This document shows positions 1 through 8,793 of a stretch of DNA of 46,154 nucleotides, one piece after another; position 1 is the first letter of the stretch, and every line of letters begins with the position of its first letter. This DNA comes from Paracoccaceae bacterium (GTDB lineage: Bacteria; Pseudomonadota; Alphaproteobacteria; Rhodobacterales; Rhodobacteraceae). Made by a program: the position numbers and the translations under genes. The stretch covers positions 1-46,154 of the forward strand of contig JASJAR010000016.1 of the NCBI GenBank assembly GCA_030066905.1, given 5' to 3'. The notes below the pieces were generated by a model. It searched no databases, was not told where the DNA came from, and saw only the letters and a program-made list of their open reading frames with translations.

Positions 1-655
1 TCTTGACCTTGTCGAAGTCCGCATAGCCCCGCGCGATCTCAGTTCCGCGCCGCTGCTTTCGATAGACAAGCGACGGAAGGGCGCCAGGGGCCAAGCTGCG
101 TGCGGTGGCGAATTCGGTCTGGGTCGCGTCACGCATGGCGTCGCTGGCGAACGTCTTTCGGAAAGACGCCCAGTCGAGCCCCAGAGCGTCGCAAATCCCT
201 TCGTAGGTCGCCAGTGCCTTGGGGTCGGCACCTTTCAGATAGAATGCGCCCTGGACGCGGTGAAAGAAGGCAAGGATGCGACGCTGCCGAGCGGGAGCAT
301 CTTGCAGGAGCGCCGAGGCCGTCAGGACGGCGCGGCAGGCAGGCTCGGTATCGTAGGCGAAGGCGGGCAGGTCTAGCAGCGCATGGTTGAAATGAGCGCC
401 AGTCCGCCCCGCGACCCGGTTCCAGGTGTCGCGCAGGTAGCGGCGGAGCTCGGGCGTCCAGGGGTCGGCCGACCCGTTCCGCAGGCCGCCCATGACCAGC
501 CTGAACGGGAGGGGCCTGTCGGCACAGAGCACTTCCACACGTTCGGCACCGCCGGAAAAGCCCCAACACCAAGAGCACATTGGGTCGGCGATGTAGAAGA
601 TGGCATCGTCAGCGTCCAAGGCAGGCGCGCCGGTTGCCGCTCTATGGCCCCGCAT
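1..655 (-). CDS. DsbA/FrnE-family thiol oxidoreductase, 3' end off the window
   Basis: The minus strand is open from an ATG at 655 to the window edge, giving about 218 residues without a stop. Near the N-terminus it reads [10 protein letters not shown], the CxxC active site and flanks of the DsbA-like clan that includes FrnE and COG3531 predicted protein-disulfide isomerases. This is followed by [12 protein letters not shown], also characteristic of that family. There is no signal peptide, so a cytoplasmic thiol-disulfide oxidoreductase is likely. The family is usually about 200-220 residues, so only the last few residues should be missing. No good ribosome site precedes the ATG; a TTG at 618 just ahead of the conserved region is an alternative start. 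It is divergent from the iorAB-like operon. The substrate cannot be told from the sequence. Confidence 0.85.
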   Translation of the reverse strand, partial: MRGHRAATGAPALDADDAIFYIADPMCSWCWGFSGGAERVEVLCADRPLPFRLVMGGLRNGSADPWTPELRRYLRDTWNRVAGRTGAHFNHALLDLPAFAYDTEPACRAVLTASALLQDAPARQRRILAFFHRVQGAFYLKGADPKALATYEGICDALGLDWASFRKTFASDAMRDATQTEFATARSLAPGALPSLVYRKQRRGTEIARGYADFDKVK

Positions 656-813
656 GGTGGCAATCTGTCGGCGTGCCGGCTCCCAAGTACAGTCATAACT
701 CCGTGAAGGGCGTCGAGAACGTCCGCCAGCCCGGTTTTTGGCGCGATCGTTCAAGAAACTCCAACGCGACGGGCGAAGTAAGCACTGACCTGAATTCGCA
801 TGGAGCAGATGTC

Positions 814-1266
814 GTGTTTAGACTGAATGGGCAAAGCGAAGACGTTCCCGGGGACTGGTCGGACGAACCGCTTCTCCACCTCCTGCGGGAACATTTCGGA
901 CTGAAAGGGGCCAAGTTCGGCTGCGGTGTGGGGCTTTGCGGCGCCTGCAAGGTGATCGTTGACGGGGAGGCCGTTCGGTCCTGTACCTTTCCCGCGTCGG
1001 CCCTCGAGGGCACGGAAGTCCGCACGATCGAAGGGTTGGCCCGGGGCGAAAACCTTCACCCAGTTCAGGCGGCCTGGCTCGCCGAAGCCGTCCCGCAATG
1101 CGGTTACTGCCAGTCCGGGCAGATCATGAGCGCTGTCGCCTTGCTCGAGCAAAACCCCGCGCCGAGCGACACGGATGTCGATGCGGCGATGGACGGAAAT
1201 CTTTGCCGCTGCGGCACCTACACACGCATCCGCAAGGCCATCGCGCGCGCAACGGAGGCCGTGTGA
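814..1266 (+). CDS. iorA: (2Fe-2S)-binding subunit of a molybdenum hydroxylase, IorA-like
   Basis: This is the small iron-sulfur subunit of an aldehyde/isoquinoline oxidoreductase of the xanthine dehydrogenase superfamily; it passes electrons from the molybdenum cofactor subunit. From GTG 814 the protein has 150 residues, the normal length. The plant-type ferredoxin cluster ligands are C37, C42, C45 and C57 ([10 protein letters not shown]) and the second [2Fe-2S] domain has C96, C99, C131 and C133 ([13 protein letters not shown]). The reading frame stays open upstream to 580, but homology starts at FRLNG and a GGAG lies 8 bases before GTG 814. The next gene starts inside its stop codon, so the two are cotranscribed. 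The substrate is not evident. Confidence 0.88.
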   Translation: MFRLNGQSEDVPGDWSDEPLLHLLREHFGLKGAKFGCGVGLCGACKVIVDGEAVRSCTFPASALEGTEVRTIEGLARGENLHPVQAAWLAEAVPQCGYCQSGQIMSAVALLEQNPAPSDTDVDAAMDGNLCRCGTYTRIRKAIARATEAV

Positions 1267-3338
1267 TGAACCGTAGAGGGTTTCTGAAAGCGGGCGGCGT
1301 CGGGCTGGTGGCGCTGATCGGCGGCGGTGCGGCCGTCTTTTCCCAGGTCCCGGTCATTCCGAGCCGTCCCGAACCTGACTTTGAGGCCGCCGCGGGCTGG
1401 ATCGCCTACCGAGACGGGCGCTACACGCTGACCTTGCCCCGCGCGGAGATGGGCCAGAACATCGCGACCGCGATGAAGCAGATCGCCTGTACCGAGCTCG
1501 ACGTCGACTGGGACGCGGTGGATGTCGAACTGCACGATACCGCCCGAGCCGGGGTGAAGCCGACGGTGGGCAGCGAGTCGGTGATGCTTTTCACCGAACC
1601 GCTCGCCCAGGCTTGTGCGGCGCTCCGCGACGCGGTCGCCGCCGGCCGGGCCACCGGCGAGGTCGAGGTCGTGGCGCGCCCGCGGTCCGCGCTCAAGGTC
1701 TTCCAGCGCGGAGGCGCCATCGGCCAATCGCCTGTCATCGCACAAGGGCTGGAGATCGTCACCGGACAGCCGATCTACGCCGCCGATATCGACAGGCCCG
1801 GCATGCTCTTCGGTCGTGTCCTGCGCGCACCGGCCTCTACCGAGGTCCGCTCCCGGCCCGTCGCCTGGAACGCGGACGCGGCGCAGGCCGTGGCGGGCTT
1901 CGTGGCCGTCGTCGAAGACGCGGGCCCACCCATCGGGCAGGCCCAGGGCCTTGGGATCGTCGCCAGCCGCCCCGGCGCACTCGACGCCATCGCCGAGGCA
2001 CTTGCGGTGGAGTGGGATGTCGGCTCCGACCATCCGCGCGCCGATGTCGGGGCTGCGATCGACGTCGATACCGCGCTCGCGGCGGGGCCGCTGCCGCATG
2101 TCTCCCTCGACGGTGCACCCGAAGACGGCGCCTGGGATGTGGATCTGCGGGTCGACGTCCCGCTCGCTGCCCATGGCCCAATCGAGCCCCGGGCGGCGGT
2201 TGCCGAATGGGCCGACGAGCGCCTGACGATCTGGGCCGGTTCGCAGGACGTCTTCTACATCCGCGATGTCGTGGCCGACGCTTTCTCGCTCGGCGCGGAT
2301 CAGGTGCTGGTCCAATCCTGCCGTGTCGGCGGAGGGTTCGGCGGCAAAACGATCTGTACGGTCGAAGCGGAGGCGGCGGCGCTGTCGCTGGCCCTGAGCG
2401 CCCCGGTCAAGGTGCAGTGGACCCGGCCGCAGGAATTCGCGCTGGCATTTCACCGCCCGCCCTCGTCGCACCGCATCAAAGCGCGTCTCCAGGACGGCCG
2501 CGTGACCGATTGGGACCATGCCCAGGTCTCCTCTCACGTCATGTTCACCTCCGCCGTCCTGCCAAGCTGGATGCAGCGCGGGACGGATCTTTTTGCGGGC
2601 GACGGCGGGGTCGAGCGGGGCATGGCGGTGCCTTACCGGCTGGGCCGGGCCCGGGCGGCCTACGATGCGCTCCGGCTGCCGGTGCATACCGGGCCGTGGC
2701 GCGGCCTCGGGGCCGGACCGAACGCGCTGGCCACCGAAAGCGCGCTCGACGAGGCGGCGCGCGTGGCGGGTCTCGATCCGCTGGCGTTCCGCCTGGCACA
2801 TATCGACGATCCGCGGCTCGCGGCGGTGCTGGAAGAGGTCGGACGGATCGCGGATTGGTCGGGAACGGCGCAAAGCGCGCAGCGCGGTGAAACCCGTATC
2901 GGTCGCGGCATCGCCTGCGGCATCTACAAGGAGGTCTCCTATGCCGCGACCGTGGCCGAGGTCGCGGTGTCCCCCGACGGACGGGTGCGGGTGACGCATC
3001 TCTGGTGCACCCATGAGTGCGGCCTTGTGGTCAACCCCGATCAGGTCAAGGCGCAATGCGAAGGCAACCTTCTTTGGAGCCTCGGCATGGTCCTCACCGA
3101 CGATCTGCCGCTGGACCGGGGGCGCGTCGCGGCGGAGTACTTCTCGGACGCGCCGATTCCAACACTCACGGAAACGCCCGAGATCACGATCGCCCTTCTC
3201 GACACCGACAATCCCCCCGTGGGAGCCGGCGAAACGGCGATGGTCTCGGGCCCCGGCGCCATCGCCAACGCGATCCGCGCCGCGACCGGGCACCGCTTGT
3301 CGCGCTTTCCCGTCGACGTCACCGAGCTTGCGGCATGA
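1266..3338 (+). CDS. iorB: Molybdopterin-binding large subunit of aldehyde/isoquinoline oxidoreductase, IorB-like
   Basis: This is the catalytic subunit that pairs with the preceding [2Fe-2S] protein and hydroxylates an aldehyde or N-heterocycle. The 690-residue product starts [20 protein letters not shown], a twin-arginine-like signal (RRGFLK) plus a hydrophobic stretch, so export with its folded cofactor is likely. The molybdopterin loop GGGFGGK lies near residue 357, and a C-terminal GAGE motif carries the glutamate expected for catalysis. ATG 1266 overlaps the upstream stop by one base and has GGAGG just ahead. The family is often about 740 residues; this one is slightly short and has no cytochrome c domain, so its electron acceptor is unknown. 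The 3' end overlaps the methyltransferase start by four bases. Confidence 0.88.
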   Translation: MNRRGFLKAGGVGLVALIGGGAAVFSQVPVIPSRPEPDFEAAAGWIAYRDGRYTLTLPRAEMGQNIATAMKQIACTELDVDWDAVDVELHDTARAGVKPTVGSESVMLFTEPLAQACAALRDAVAAGRATGEVEVVARPRSALKVFQRGGAIGQSPVIAQGLEIVTGQPIYAADIDRPGMLFGRVLRAPASTEVRSRPVAWNADAAQAVAGFVAVVEDAGPPIGQAQGLGIVASRPGALDAIAEALAVEWDVGSDHPRADVGAAIDVDTALAAGPLPHVSLDGAPEDGAWDVDLRVDVPLAAHGPIEPRAAVAEWADERLTIWAGSQDVFYIRDVVADAFSLGADQVLVQSCRVGGGFGGKTICTVEAEAAALSLALSAPVKVQWTRPQEFALAFHRPPSSHRIKARLQDGRVTDWDHAQVSSHVMFTSAVLPSWMQRGTDLFAGDGGVERGMAVPYRLGRARAAYDALRLPVHTGPWRGLGAGPNALATESALDEAARVAGLDPLAFRLAHIDDPRLAAVLEEVGRIADWSGTAQSAQRGETRIGRGIACGIYKEVSYAATVAEVAVSPDGRVRVTHLWCTHECGLVVNPDQVKAQCEGNLLWSLGMVLTDDLPLDRGRVAAEYFSDAPIPTLTETPEITIALLDTDNPPVGAGETAMVSGPGAIANAIRAATGHRLSRFPVDVTELAA

Positions 3339-3970
3339 CGAAACACATCGAACCGCGGGAGTGGATGGCGGTCTACGCGCCAACCCCGTCCAACGAGCGC
3401 GCGCCTTGGGCCGGATTCCTCCTCTTTGCACGGGAGTGGCTGCGCGCCCCGCTGCGTGTCGGCGCCGTCGCACCGTCCGGCGTGGCCCTTGCCCGGGCGA
3501 TCACCGAAGACCTCGGTGCCCGGCAGGGGCCGGTCGTCGAACTCGGTCCCGGAACCGGCGTCTTCACAGGGCGGCTCCTCGAGAGCGGGGTTCCGCCGGC
3601 CGACATCACGGTAATCGAGGCCAGCGCGCCTTTTGCGGCGGCTCTTGCCTTGCGGTTTCCCGGCCTGAGGGTTTGCCAGGGCGATGCCGCGCGGGTCCGA
3701 GACCTCGCGGGCTATGCCGATGGGTCGGTAAGAACCGTCATCTGCGGACTGCCCTTGCTGTCGATGCGGCGGGCGGTCGTCTACAGGATCATGTATGGCA
3801 GTTTCCGCCTCTTGCAGGGCGACGGCGAGTTTCGTCTCTTCACCTACGGCCCGACCTGTCCGGTTCCGGCCGCGATCATGGAACGGCTTGACCTCGTGGC
3901 CGAACGGACAACCCTCGTTCCCGCAAACATCCCGCCGGCCGCCGTCTATCGCATACGGCGCAGGGTTTGA
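3335..3970 (+). CDS. Phospholipid N-methyltransferase-like SAM-dependent methyltransferase
   Basis: A 211-residue class I methyltransferase. The SAM-binding motif I reads VVELGPGTGVFTGRLL, preceded by GAVAPSGVALARAI. That leader plus motif I is typical of the COG3963 phospholipid N-methyltransferase group, which is related to rRNA adenine dimethylases. The acidic end of strand beta-2 is ITVIEAS, as expected for ribose binding. It starts at an ATGA overlap with the iorB-like gene and so shares that transcript, although a link between a molybdenum hydroxylase and lipid methylation is not obvious. Methylation of phosphatidylethanolamine is a family-level inference; other small substrates are possible. 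Confidence 0.75.
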   Translation: MTKHIEPREWMAVYAPTPSNERAPWAGFLLFAREWLRAPLRVGAVAPSGVALARAITEDLGARQGPVVELGPGTGVFTGRLLESGVPPADITVIEASAPFAAALALRFPGLRVCQGDAARVRDLAGYADGSVRTVICGLPLLSMRRAVVYRIMYGSFRLLQGDGEFRLFTYGPTCPVPAAIMERLDLVAERTTLVPANIPPAAVYRIRRRV

Positions 3971-3985
3971 GGCAAGAGCCCAGGT

Positions 3986-3991
3986 AGGAGG
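3986..3991 (+). promoter_or_regulatory. Consensus Shine-Dalgarno AGGAGG placed for a CTG start
   Basis: AGGAGG lies six bases before CTG 3998, which is in frame with the AraC gene. No comparable site precedes the ATG pair at 4031 and 4034. This makes CTG 3998 the best-supported start. Confidence 0.55.
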
Positions 3992-3997
3992 CCGAAC

Positions 3998-4909
3998 CTG
4001 ACCGACACGGAAAACTTCGCTTCGGCCGTCATGATGCGCCTGATAGCAGCCGGGCTCGCCAAGCAGGGTCTGGTGCCCCCGCCGGTACAGGCGCGCGGTG
4101 CGCGGGTGCCGCGTGCCTCGAAGCAGGGGTTTCTGGGGCAGACCGCGCAGGCCCATGGAACCCGAGCCGTGCTCGCTCTTTCCGACGCCGTGCCGGACAT
4201 GCCGCCTGAACCCGTTGTTCTGGCGCTTCGGCAAGCGCGGGACATGGCCGATCTGCTGGAGCGCTGGCGCCGTGTGGAGGTCTTCAGCCACGCAACACAC
4301 CGCGTGCTGGCCACGGAGACGGCTCCGGGGTGCTATGCGCTCAAGCATGTCGGCCCCGACGGCGGGCCGCAACCTTCCCACCCCGAAAGCCTTCTGGTGC
4401 TCGGCGTCGTCACGGTGCTCGGTGAGCTCGCCGCAAAACGGAACTATACGGTCAAGACCGCCGTTGGCACGAAGCTCAGGCTTCGGGGCGCGTGGCGGGA
4501 CGCCGATCTTGCCGACTGGGATCAGACGGTTCACCTTTTCGCCGAGGAGCCGGCCAGCCGTGCCGTCCCATCCGGCACCGAGGTGCAGGGCGACCTCGTT
4601 TCCGCCGCCAAGGAGTTGGTCAGCCGGGACCTCGTCAGACGATGGAGCGTCGAGGACCTCGCCTCGGAACTCGGCGTGTCGACCCGCACGTTGCAGCGCC
4701 GGTTCACGGAAGGCTCCGTCACCTTTTCCGATCTGGTGGGGCGGGCGCGGCTGGAGAAAGCTGCGGCCTACCTCTGTAATCGGAACGGTCCGGGATTGGC
4801 CGAGACGGGCTTTCTGGCCGGCTACTCCGACCAGGCTCATTTCTCCCGGACCTTTACCGCGCAAGTCGGGACGACCCCCAGCGACTACCGCCGCAAATTC
4901 ATGGCCTAA
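3998..4909 (+). CDS. AraC-family transcriptional regulator, probable CTG start
   Basis: A DNA-binding regulator with a C-terminal double helix-turn-helix: WSVEDLASELGVSTRTLQRR, then LAETGFLAGYSDQAHFSRTF and TTPSDYRR. The roughly 190-residue N-terminal part has the look of AraC ligand-binding domains of the type with an arabinose-binding-like fold, but its ligand cannot be named. The first ATG is at 4031 and lacks a ribosome site. Eleven codons upstream, CTG 3998 sits six bases after AGGAGG, and the added residues TDTENFASAV continue naturally into the first helix. It lies downstream of, and on the same strand as, the iorAB-methyltransferase operon, and may regulate it. A terminator follows at 5065. 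Confidence 0.88.
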   Translation: MTDTENFASAVMMRLIAAGLAKQGLVPPPVQARGARVPRASKQGFLGQTAQAHGTRAVLALSDAVPDMPPEPVVLALRQARDMADLLERWRRVEVFSHATHRVLATETAPGCYALKHVGPDGGPQPSHPESLLVLGVVTVLGELAAKRNYTVKTAVGTKLRLRGAWRDADLADWDQTVHLFAEEPASRAVPSGTEVQGDLVSAAKELVSRDLVRRWSVEDLASELGVSTRTLQRRFTEGSVTFSDLVGRARLEKAAAYLCNRNGPGLAETGFLAGYSDQAHFSRTFTAQVGTTPSDYRRKFMA

Positions 4910-5615
4910 CGCCCCGTCGGCTCTCGTGCTCCCCGGGAGTGTCCAGAACCGTGCGACGGGCTCGCGCGCGCGTGCTGAAGGGATAGCCGTCGGTCGTCTT
5001 CCGCATGATGCGCCATCCTACTGACGCGGTGGAGCCGCAGGCAAAGCCGGTGCGGTTCACGGTTCCCGCTTTGGAGTGCAAAGCGGGTTTTTGCCGTACT
5101 TCGCCGAACCGGTGGACCGCGCCGAGACCGGCCGGATCGGTTCAGACCGGATGGCCCCATACCGATGTATTCGCGGCATTGTCGACGGGGTGTCGGTCCG
5201 GCAACGACCAGCAGGAGCGCCGGCTCGCGCTCCGGCCGGGTTCCGTCACCGGGGCAGAGACGCCGCCAGCCGTGACCTTTATCGACGCGGTGGGTGCCGT
5301 CGGGCCAAGAGCAGTCCGGCCGGCGGCGGCATTCCTGCACCCCGCCCGATTAGGGTGAGGCCGTGCCTACCGATATCGCCCGCACAGGCTCCTGTTGCGG
5401 CGGAGCGACGCCGGACTTTCCGATTCATGCCAAAAACTATCGCGACGTCGACATCGCACCATCGCGTTTTGACAGGGTTCGCGGCAGTTCCCAAGACTTC
5501 GGCTATCGATTGGGTTGCAGGCCGATCTTCTTCTGTGGCGCACCCCCTGGTGCCGCCACCGCGATGACGGACCGATGGAGGGGTCTGATCGGCCTCAGCA
5601 GGAGGAGGAAACCCC
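4910..5615. other. Non-coding stretch between the AraC gene and the sugar ABC operon
   Basis: About 700 bases with no reading frame that looks coding on either strand. It holds the terminator at 5065-5092 and must contain the promoter of the sugar transporter operon, for which I cannot assign boxes. It ends with a strong purine-rich ribosome site just before ATG 5616. Confidence 0.5.
5065..5092 (+). terminator. Rho-independent terminator after the AraC gene
   Basis: A perfect 9-bp stem, CCCGCTTTG and CAAAGCGGG, with loop GAGTG, is directly followed by five T. The T-run is only on the plus strand, so it ends transcripts from the iorAB/AraC side. It is 155 bases beyond the AraC stop, leaving a long 3' untranslated stretch. 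Confidence 0.85.
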
Positions 5616-6899
5616 ATGAAACCTTTACCGTTGATCCGCACTGCCACCAGCACCTTGCCGGCCGCGCTTGTCAGTTTCGCCATCGCAACCGCCGCTCACA
5701 GCGCCGATCTCGTGATGGTGTCGGGAGCGACGGGCAATAGCCTCGAGGTCACCCAGAAGATCATCGATATCTTCGAGGAGCAGACCGGTCATACCGTGGA
5801 AATCCGCGCGATGCCGTCATCGACGACCGATCAGTTCGCTCAATACAAGCTCTGGCTCTCGGCGGGGGCCTCGGATGTCGACGTATACCGCACCGACGTC
5901 ATATGGGCGCCGCAACTTGCTACCCATTTCATCGACCTCTCCGAGGCTGCGGCAGACGTGATCGACGAGCATTACCCCTCGATCATCGCGAGCCAGACCG
6001 TGGGCGGCAAGCTCGTCGCCTTGCCCTATTACACCGACGCGCCGGTGCTCTACTACCGGGCCGATCTTTTGGAGAAATACGACCGCCCGGTGCCAACGAC
6101 CTGGGCTGAACTGGAAGAGACAGCCACCCTCATCCAAGAGGCCGAGCGGGCGGCAGGCAATGCCGACATGTGGGGGCTAGTGTTCGACGGCAAGCCTTAC
6201 GAGGGGCTGACCTGCACCGCCCTCGAATGGGTGGTCTCCGCCGGCGGCGGCCGCGTCGTCGAGACCGACGGCGAAATCTCGATCAACAACGACGCCGCTG
6301 TCAGCGCCATCGAAACGGCAGCAGCCTGGGTGGGGACGATCTCGCCGCCGGGCACGCCGAACTATTCGGTCGAGGAGGCCCGCGGCGTCTGGCAGAACGG
6401 TAACGCCGTCTTCATGCGGAACTGGCCTTACGCCTATGCCCTGAGCCGTAGCGACGAAAGCCCGGTGAAAGACCTCTTCGAGGTCACGACCCTGCCGTCG
6501 ATGACCGAAGGCGAGCCCTCTGCGGCCACTTTGGGGGGCTGGAACATCGCGGTGTCGCGCTATTCGGAGAACCAGGAGGCGGCCATCGAGCTTGCCCTCT
6601 TCATGCAATCGGCCGAGGCCCAGAAAATCGAGGCGATGGAGGGCTCGCACCTGCCGACACGGCCCGCGCTCTACGAAGACGACGAGATCATCGCGGCCCA
6701 GCCGATCATCGGCTTCATGCAGGATGTGTTCCAAAGCGCGGTCCCGCGGCCTTCGGATGTGACAAGGGCCGATTACAACGAGGTCTCCTCGCTGTTCTGG
6801 ACGGCGGTGAACTCGGTCCTCGCCGAACCCGGCACCGCTCAGGACGCGTTCGATCGGCTGGAGATCCAGCTCACCCAGTTGCGCGGCACCGGCTGGTAA
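5616..6899 (+). CDS. Sugar ABC transporter periplasmic binding protein (family 1)
   Basis: This is the periplasmic receptor of a carbohydrate uptake transporter. The 427-residue product begins with a Sec-type signal peptide (about residues 1-29, ending near AHSAD). The mature part has the family-1 fold, with motifs such as DVDVYRTDVIWAPQLA, LPYYTDAPVLYYRADLLEKY and PTTWAELEETA, seen in trehalose/maltose-type (ThuE-like) binding proteins. The start is fixed by AGGAGGAGG a few bases upstream. It is the first gene of a transporter operon with two permeases next and the ATPase about 4.4 kb later. The sugar is not certain; trehalose, maltose or sucrose-like glucosides are the best guesses from the family. 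Confidence 0.9.
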   Translation: MKPLPLIRTATSTLPAALVSFAIATAAHSADLVMVSGATGNSLEVTQKIIDIFEEQTGHTVEIRAMPSSTTDQFAQYKLWLSAGASDVDVYRTDVIWAPQLATHFIDLSEAAADVIDEHYPSIIASQTVGGKLVALPYYTDAPVLYYRADLLEKYDRPVPTTWAELEETATLIQEAERAAGNADMWGLVFDGKPYEGLTCTALEWVVSAGGGRVVETDGEISINNDAAVSAIETAAAWVGTISPPGTPNYSVEEARGVWQNGNAVFMRNWPYAYALSRSDESPVKDLFEVTTLPSMTEGEPSAATLGGWNIAVSRYSENQEAAIELALFMQSAEAQKIEAMEGSHLPTRPALYEDDEIIAAQPIIGFMQDVFQSAVPRPSDVTRADYNEVSSLFWTAVNSVLAEPGTAQDAFDRLEIQLTQLRGTGW

Positions 6900-6957
6900 G
6901 GCGCTCCGCGCGGGCCGCCTCCCACGGAGCGGCCCGCCGGTGCCAAGGGCCCGAACC

Positions 6958-7899
6958 ATGGCGCGGTCGACCGCCAACTTACAAACCTATCGGCGCCGCT
7001 ATGCGGCGGCCTTTCTTTCGCCGATGGTCGTCGCGCTTCTGCTGATCGTCGCCTGGCCGCTCCTGCGCTCGACCTGGTTTTCCTTCACCGACGCGTCCCT
7101 CGCCGATCTCGACGCCGCACGCTGGGTAGGCCTGTCGAACTATTTCTCGACCATCAGCCTTTCGCGCGGACGGACGGCCTATGTCGGCCTCCTGGTCGAC
7201 CCGGTCTGGTGGTCGGCGGTTTGGAACACGGCCGTTTTCGCGGTCTCCTCGGTGGCGATCCAGACCGTGCTGGGGGTCGCGGTGGCCCTGGTGCTCAATG
7301 CGAGGTTTCCGTTGCGGGGCCTTGTGCGCGCCGCGGTCCTGATCCCGTGGGCGATCCCCACAATCGTGTCGGCCAAGATGTGGGATTGGATGCTCAACGA
7401 TCAGCTTGGCATCGTCAACGATCTCGCCCTGCGACTGGGGCTTCTGGCGGAAAAGGTCGCCTGGACGTCGGATGTCGACACCGCGATGCTGGCCGTCATC
7501 CTCGTCGATTCATGGAAGAACACGCCGTTCGTCGCACTTCTGGCCCTCGCCGCGCTCCAGATGATCCCCGGCGACATCTACGAGGCGGCGAAGATCGACG
7601 GGGTGCATCCTGTAAAGGTGTTCTTCCGTATCACGCTGCCGCTCATCCGCATCCCGCTCATGGTCGCGGTCCTCTTTCGGATGCTCGATGCGCTTCGCAG
7701 CTTCGATCTGCAATACATCCTCACCCCAGCCAACCCCAACACCAAGACGATGTCGGTCTTGGCCCGCGAGAACCTCTTCGAGTTCGACAAGTTCGCCTAT
7801 GGCTCGGCCCAGGCGACGCTGTTGTTTCTCATCATCGTCGTCTTCACCGCCCTCTACCTTACGATTTTCCGGGTGCGGCTTGTGAACAAACCGGAGTAA
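6958..7899 (+). CDS. Sugar ABC transporter permease, MalF/ThuF type
   Basis: An inner-membrane permease with six predicted hydrophobic segments. The first is AAFLSPMVVALLLIVAWPLL, and the conserved cytoplasmic ATPase-contact loop is EAAKIDGVHPVKVFFRITLP. The length (313 residues from ATG 6958) fits the MalF subgroup without the large periplasmic domain. AAGGG lies about eight bases before ATG 6958; a GTG at 6940 is an alternative start. It lies 58 bases after the binding-protein gene and 4 bases before the second permease, so all three are cotranscribed. Confidence 0.9.
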   Translation: MARSTANLQTYRRRYAAAFLSPMVVALLLIVAWPLLRSTWFSFTDASLADLDAARWVGLSNYFSTISLSRGRTAYVGLLVDPVWWSAVWNTAVFAVSSVAIQTVLGVAVALVLNARFPLRGLVRAAVLIPWAIPTIVSAKMWDWMLNDQLGIVNDLALRLGLLAEKVAWTSDVDTAMLAVILVDSWKNTPFVALLALAALQMIPGDIYEAAKIDGVHPVKVFFRITLPLIRIPLMVAVLFRMLDALRSFDLQYILTPANPNTKTMSVLARENLFEFDKFAYGSAQATLLFLIIVVFTALYLTIFRVRLVNKPE

Positions 7900-7903
7900 G
7901 CCC

Positions 7904-8728
7904 ATGGTCACCATCAACAAAATCGGCCTTCTTCTACTGGTCTCGGCGGTGGTGGTGATCTCGGTCTTTCCATTCTACTACGCCGTGCTCACCAGCTTCA
8001 AATCCGGCGGCGAGCTCTTTCGGATCACCTACTTCCCCACGAGCTTCAGCCTGAAGAACTACATCGACGTCTTCGAGCACGGCCAGTTCGGGCGCAACAT
8101 CCTGAACTCGGTTTTCGTGGCCTTCATGACCGTCTCGGCAGGGCTTTTGATGGGTGTGACCGCCTCCTTCGCCCTCAGCCGCATCTCGTTTCGCGGTCGG
8201 GGGCTTCTCCTGATGTGCGTTCTCGGCGTGTCGATGTTTCCCCAGATGGCGGTGTTGCCGGGGCTCTTCGAGATCATCCGCGCGATGGGGGTCTACAATA
8301 CGCCTTGGGCGCTGATCGTCTCCTACACGATCTTCATCTTGCCCTTCACGGTCTGGGTCCTGACCTCGTTCATGCGCGATCTGCCCGTGGAGATCGAGGA
8401 GGCCGCCATCGTCGACGGAGCCAGCCCTTGGGTGATCGTCACGCGGATCTTTCTGCCGCTGATGTGGCCGGCGATGGTCACGACGGGGATTTTGGCCTTC
8501 ATCGCGGCCTGGAACGAGTTTCTCTTCGCGCTCACGTTCACCACCAGCGGGTCGACCCGCACGGTGCCCGTCGCCATCGGGATGATCGCCGCCAGCAGCG
8601 AGCACGAAACCCCCTGGGGCCAGATCATGGCCGCCTCGGTGGTTGTCACGGTGCCGCTCGTCGTTCTCGTCGTCGTCTTCCAGCGCAAGATCGTCGCGGG
8701 GCTCACGGCGGGCGGCGTGAAGGGGTGA
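7904..8728 (+). CDS. Sugar ABC transporter permease, MalG/ThuG type
   Basis: The second membrane subunit, 274 residues. It has an N-terminal segment LLLLVSAVVVISVFPFYYAV, then LTSFKSGGELF typical of the MalG family, and the EAA loop EEAAIVDGASPWVIVTRIFL near residues 163-182. It forms a heterodimer with the preceding permease in the inner membrane. GGAG precedes ATG 7904 by nine bases. Together with the neighbours it completes the membrane part of the importer. Confidence 0.92.
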   Translation: MVTINKIGLLLLVSAVVVISVFPFYYAVLTSFKSGGELFRITYFPTSFSLKNYIDVFEHGQFGRNILNSVFVAFMTVSAGLLMGVTASFALSRISFRGRGLLLMCVLGVSMFPQMAVLPGLFEIIRAMGVYNTPWALIVSYTIFILPFTVWVLTSFMRDLPVEIEEAAIVDGASPWVIVTRIFLPLMWPAMVTTGILAFIAAWNEFLFALTFTTSGSTRTVPVAIGMIAASSEHETPWGQIMAASVVVTVPLVVLVVVFQRKIVAGLTAGGVKG

Positions 8729-8793
8729 CCGGATCGGTTTTTGCCTGACGCCGGCAATGTTCCTCGGCTATTCTGTGTTCCGGGAGGTGCGGC

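Noticed and set aside
1218..3473. Minus-strand open frame of 751 codons
   Set aside because: Antisense shadow of the IorB-like gene, which has a clear molybdopterin-binding motif and signal.
4899..5567. Several short overlapping frames on both strands
   Set aside because: They overlap each other and the terminator hairpin, have no ribosome sites, and match no family.
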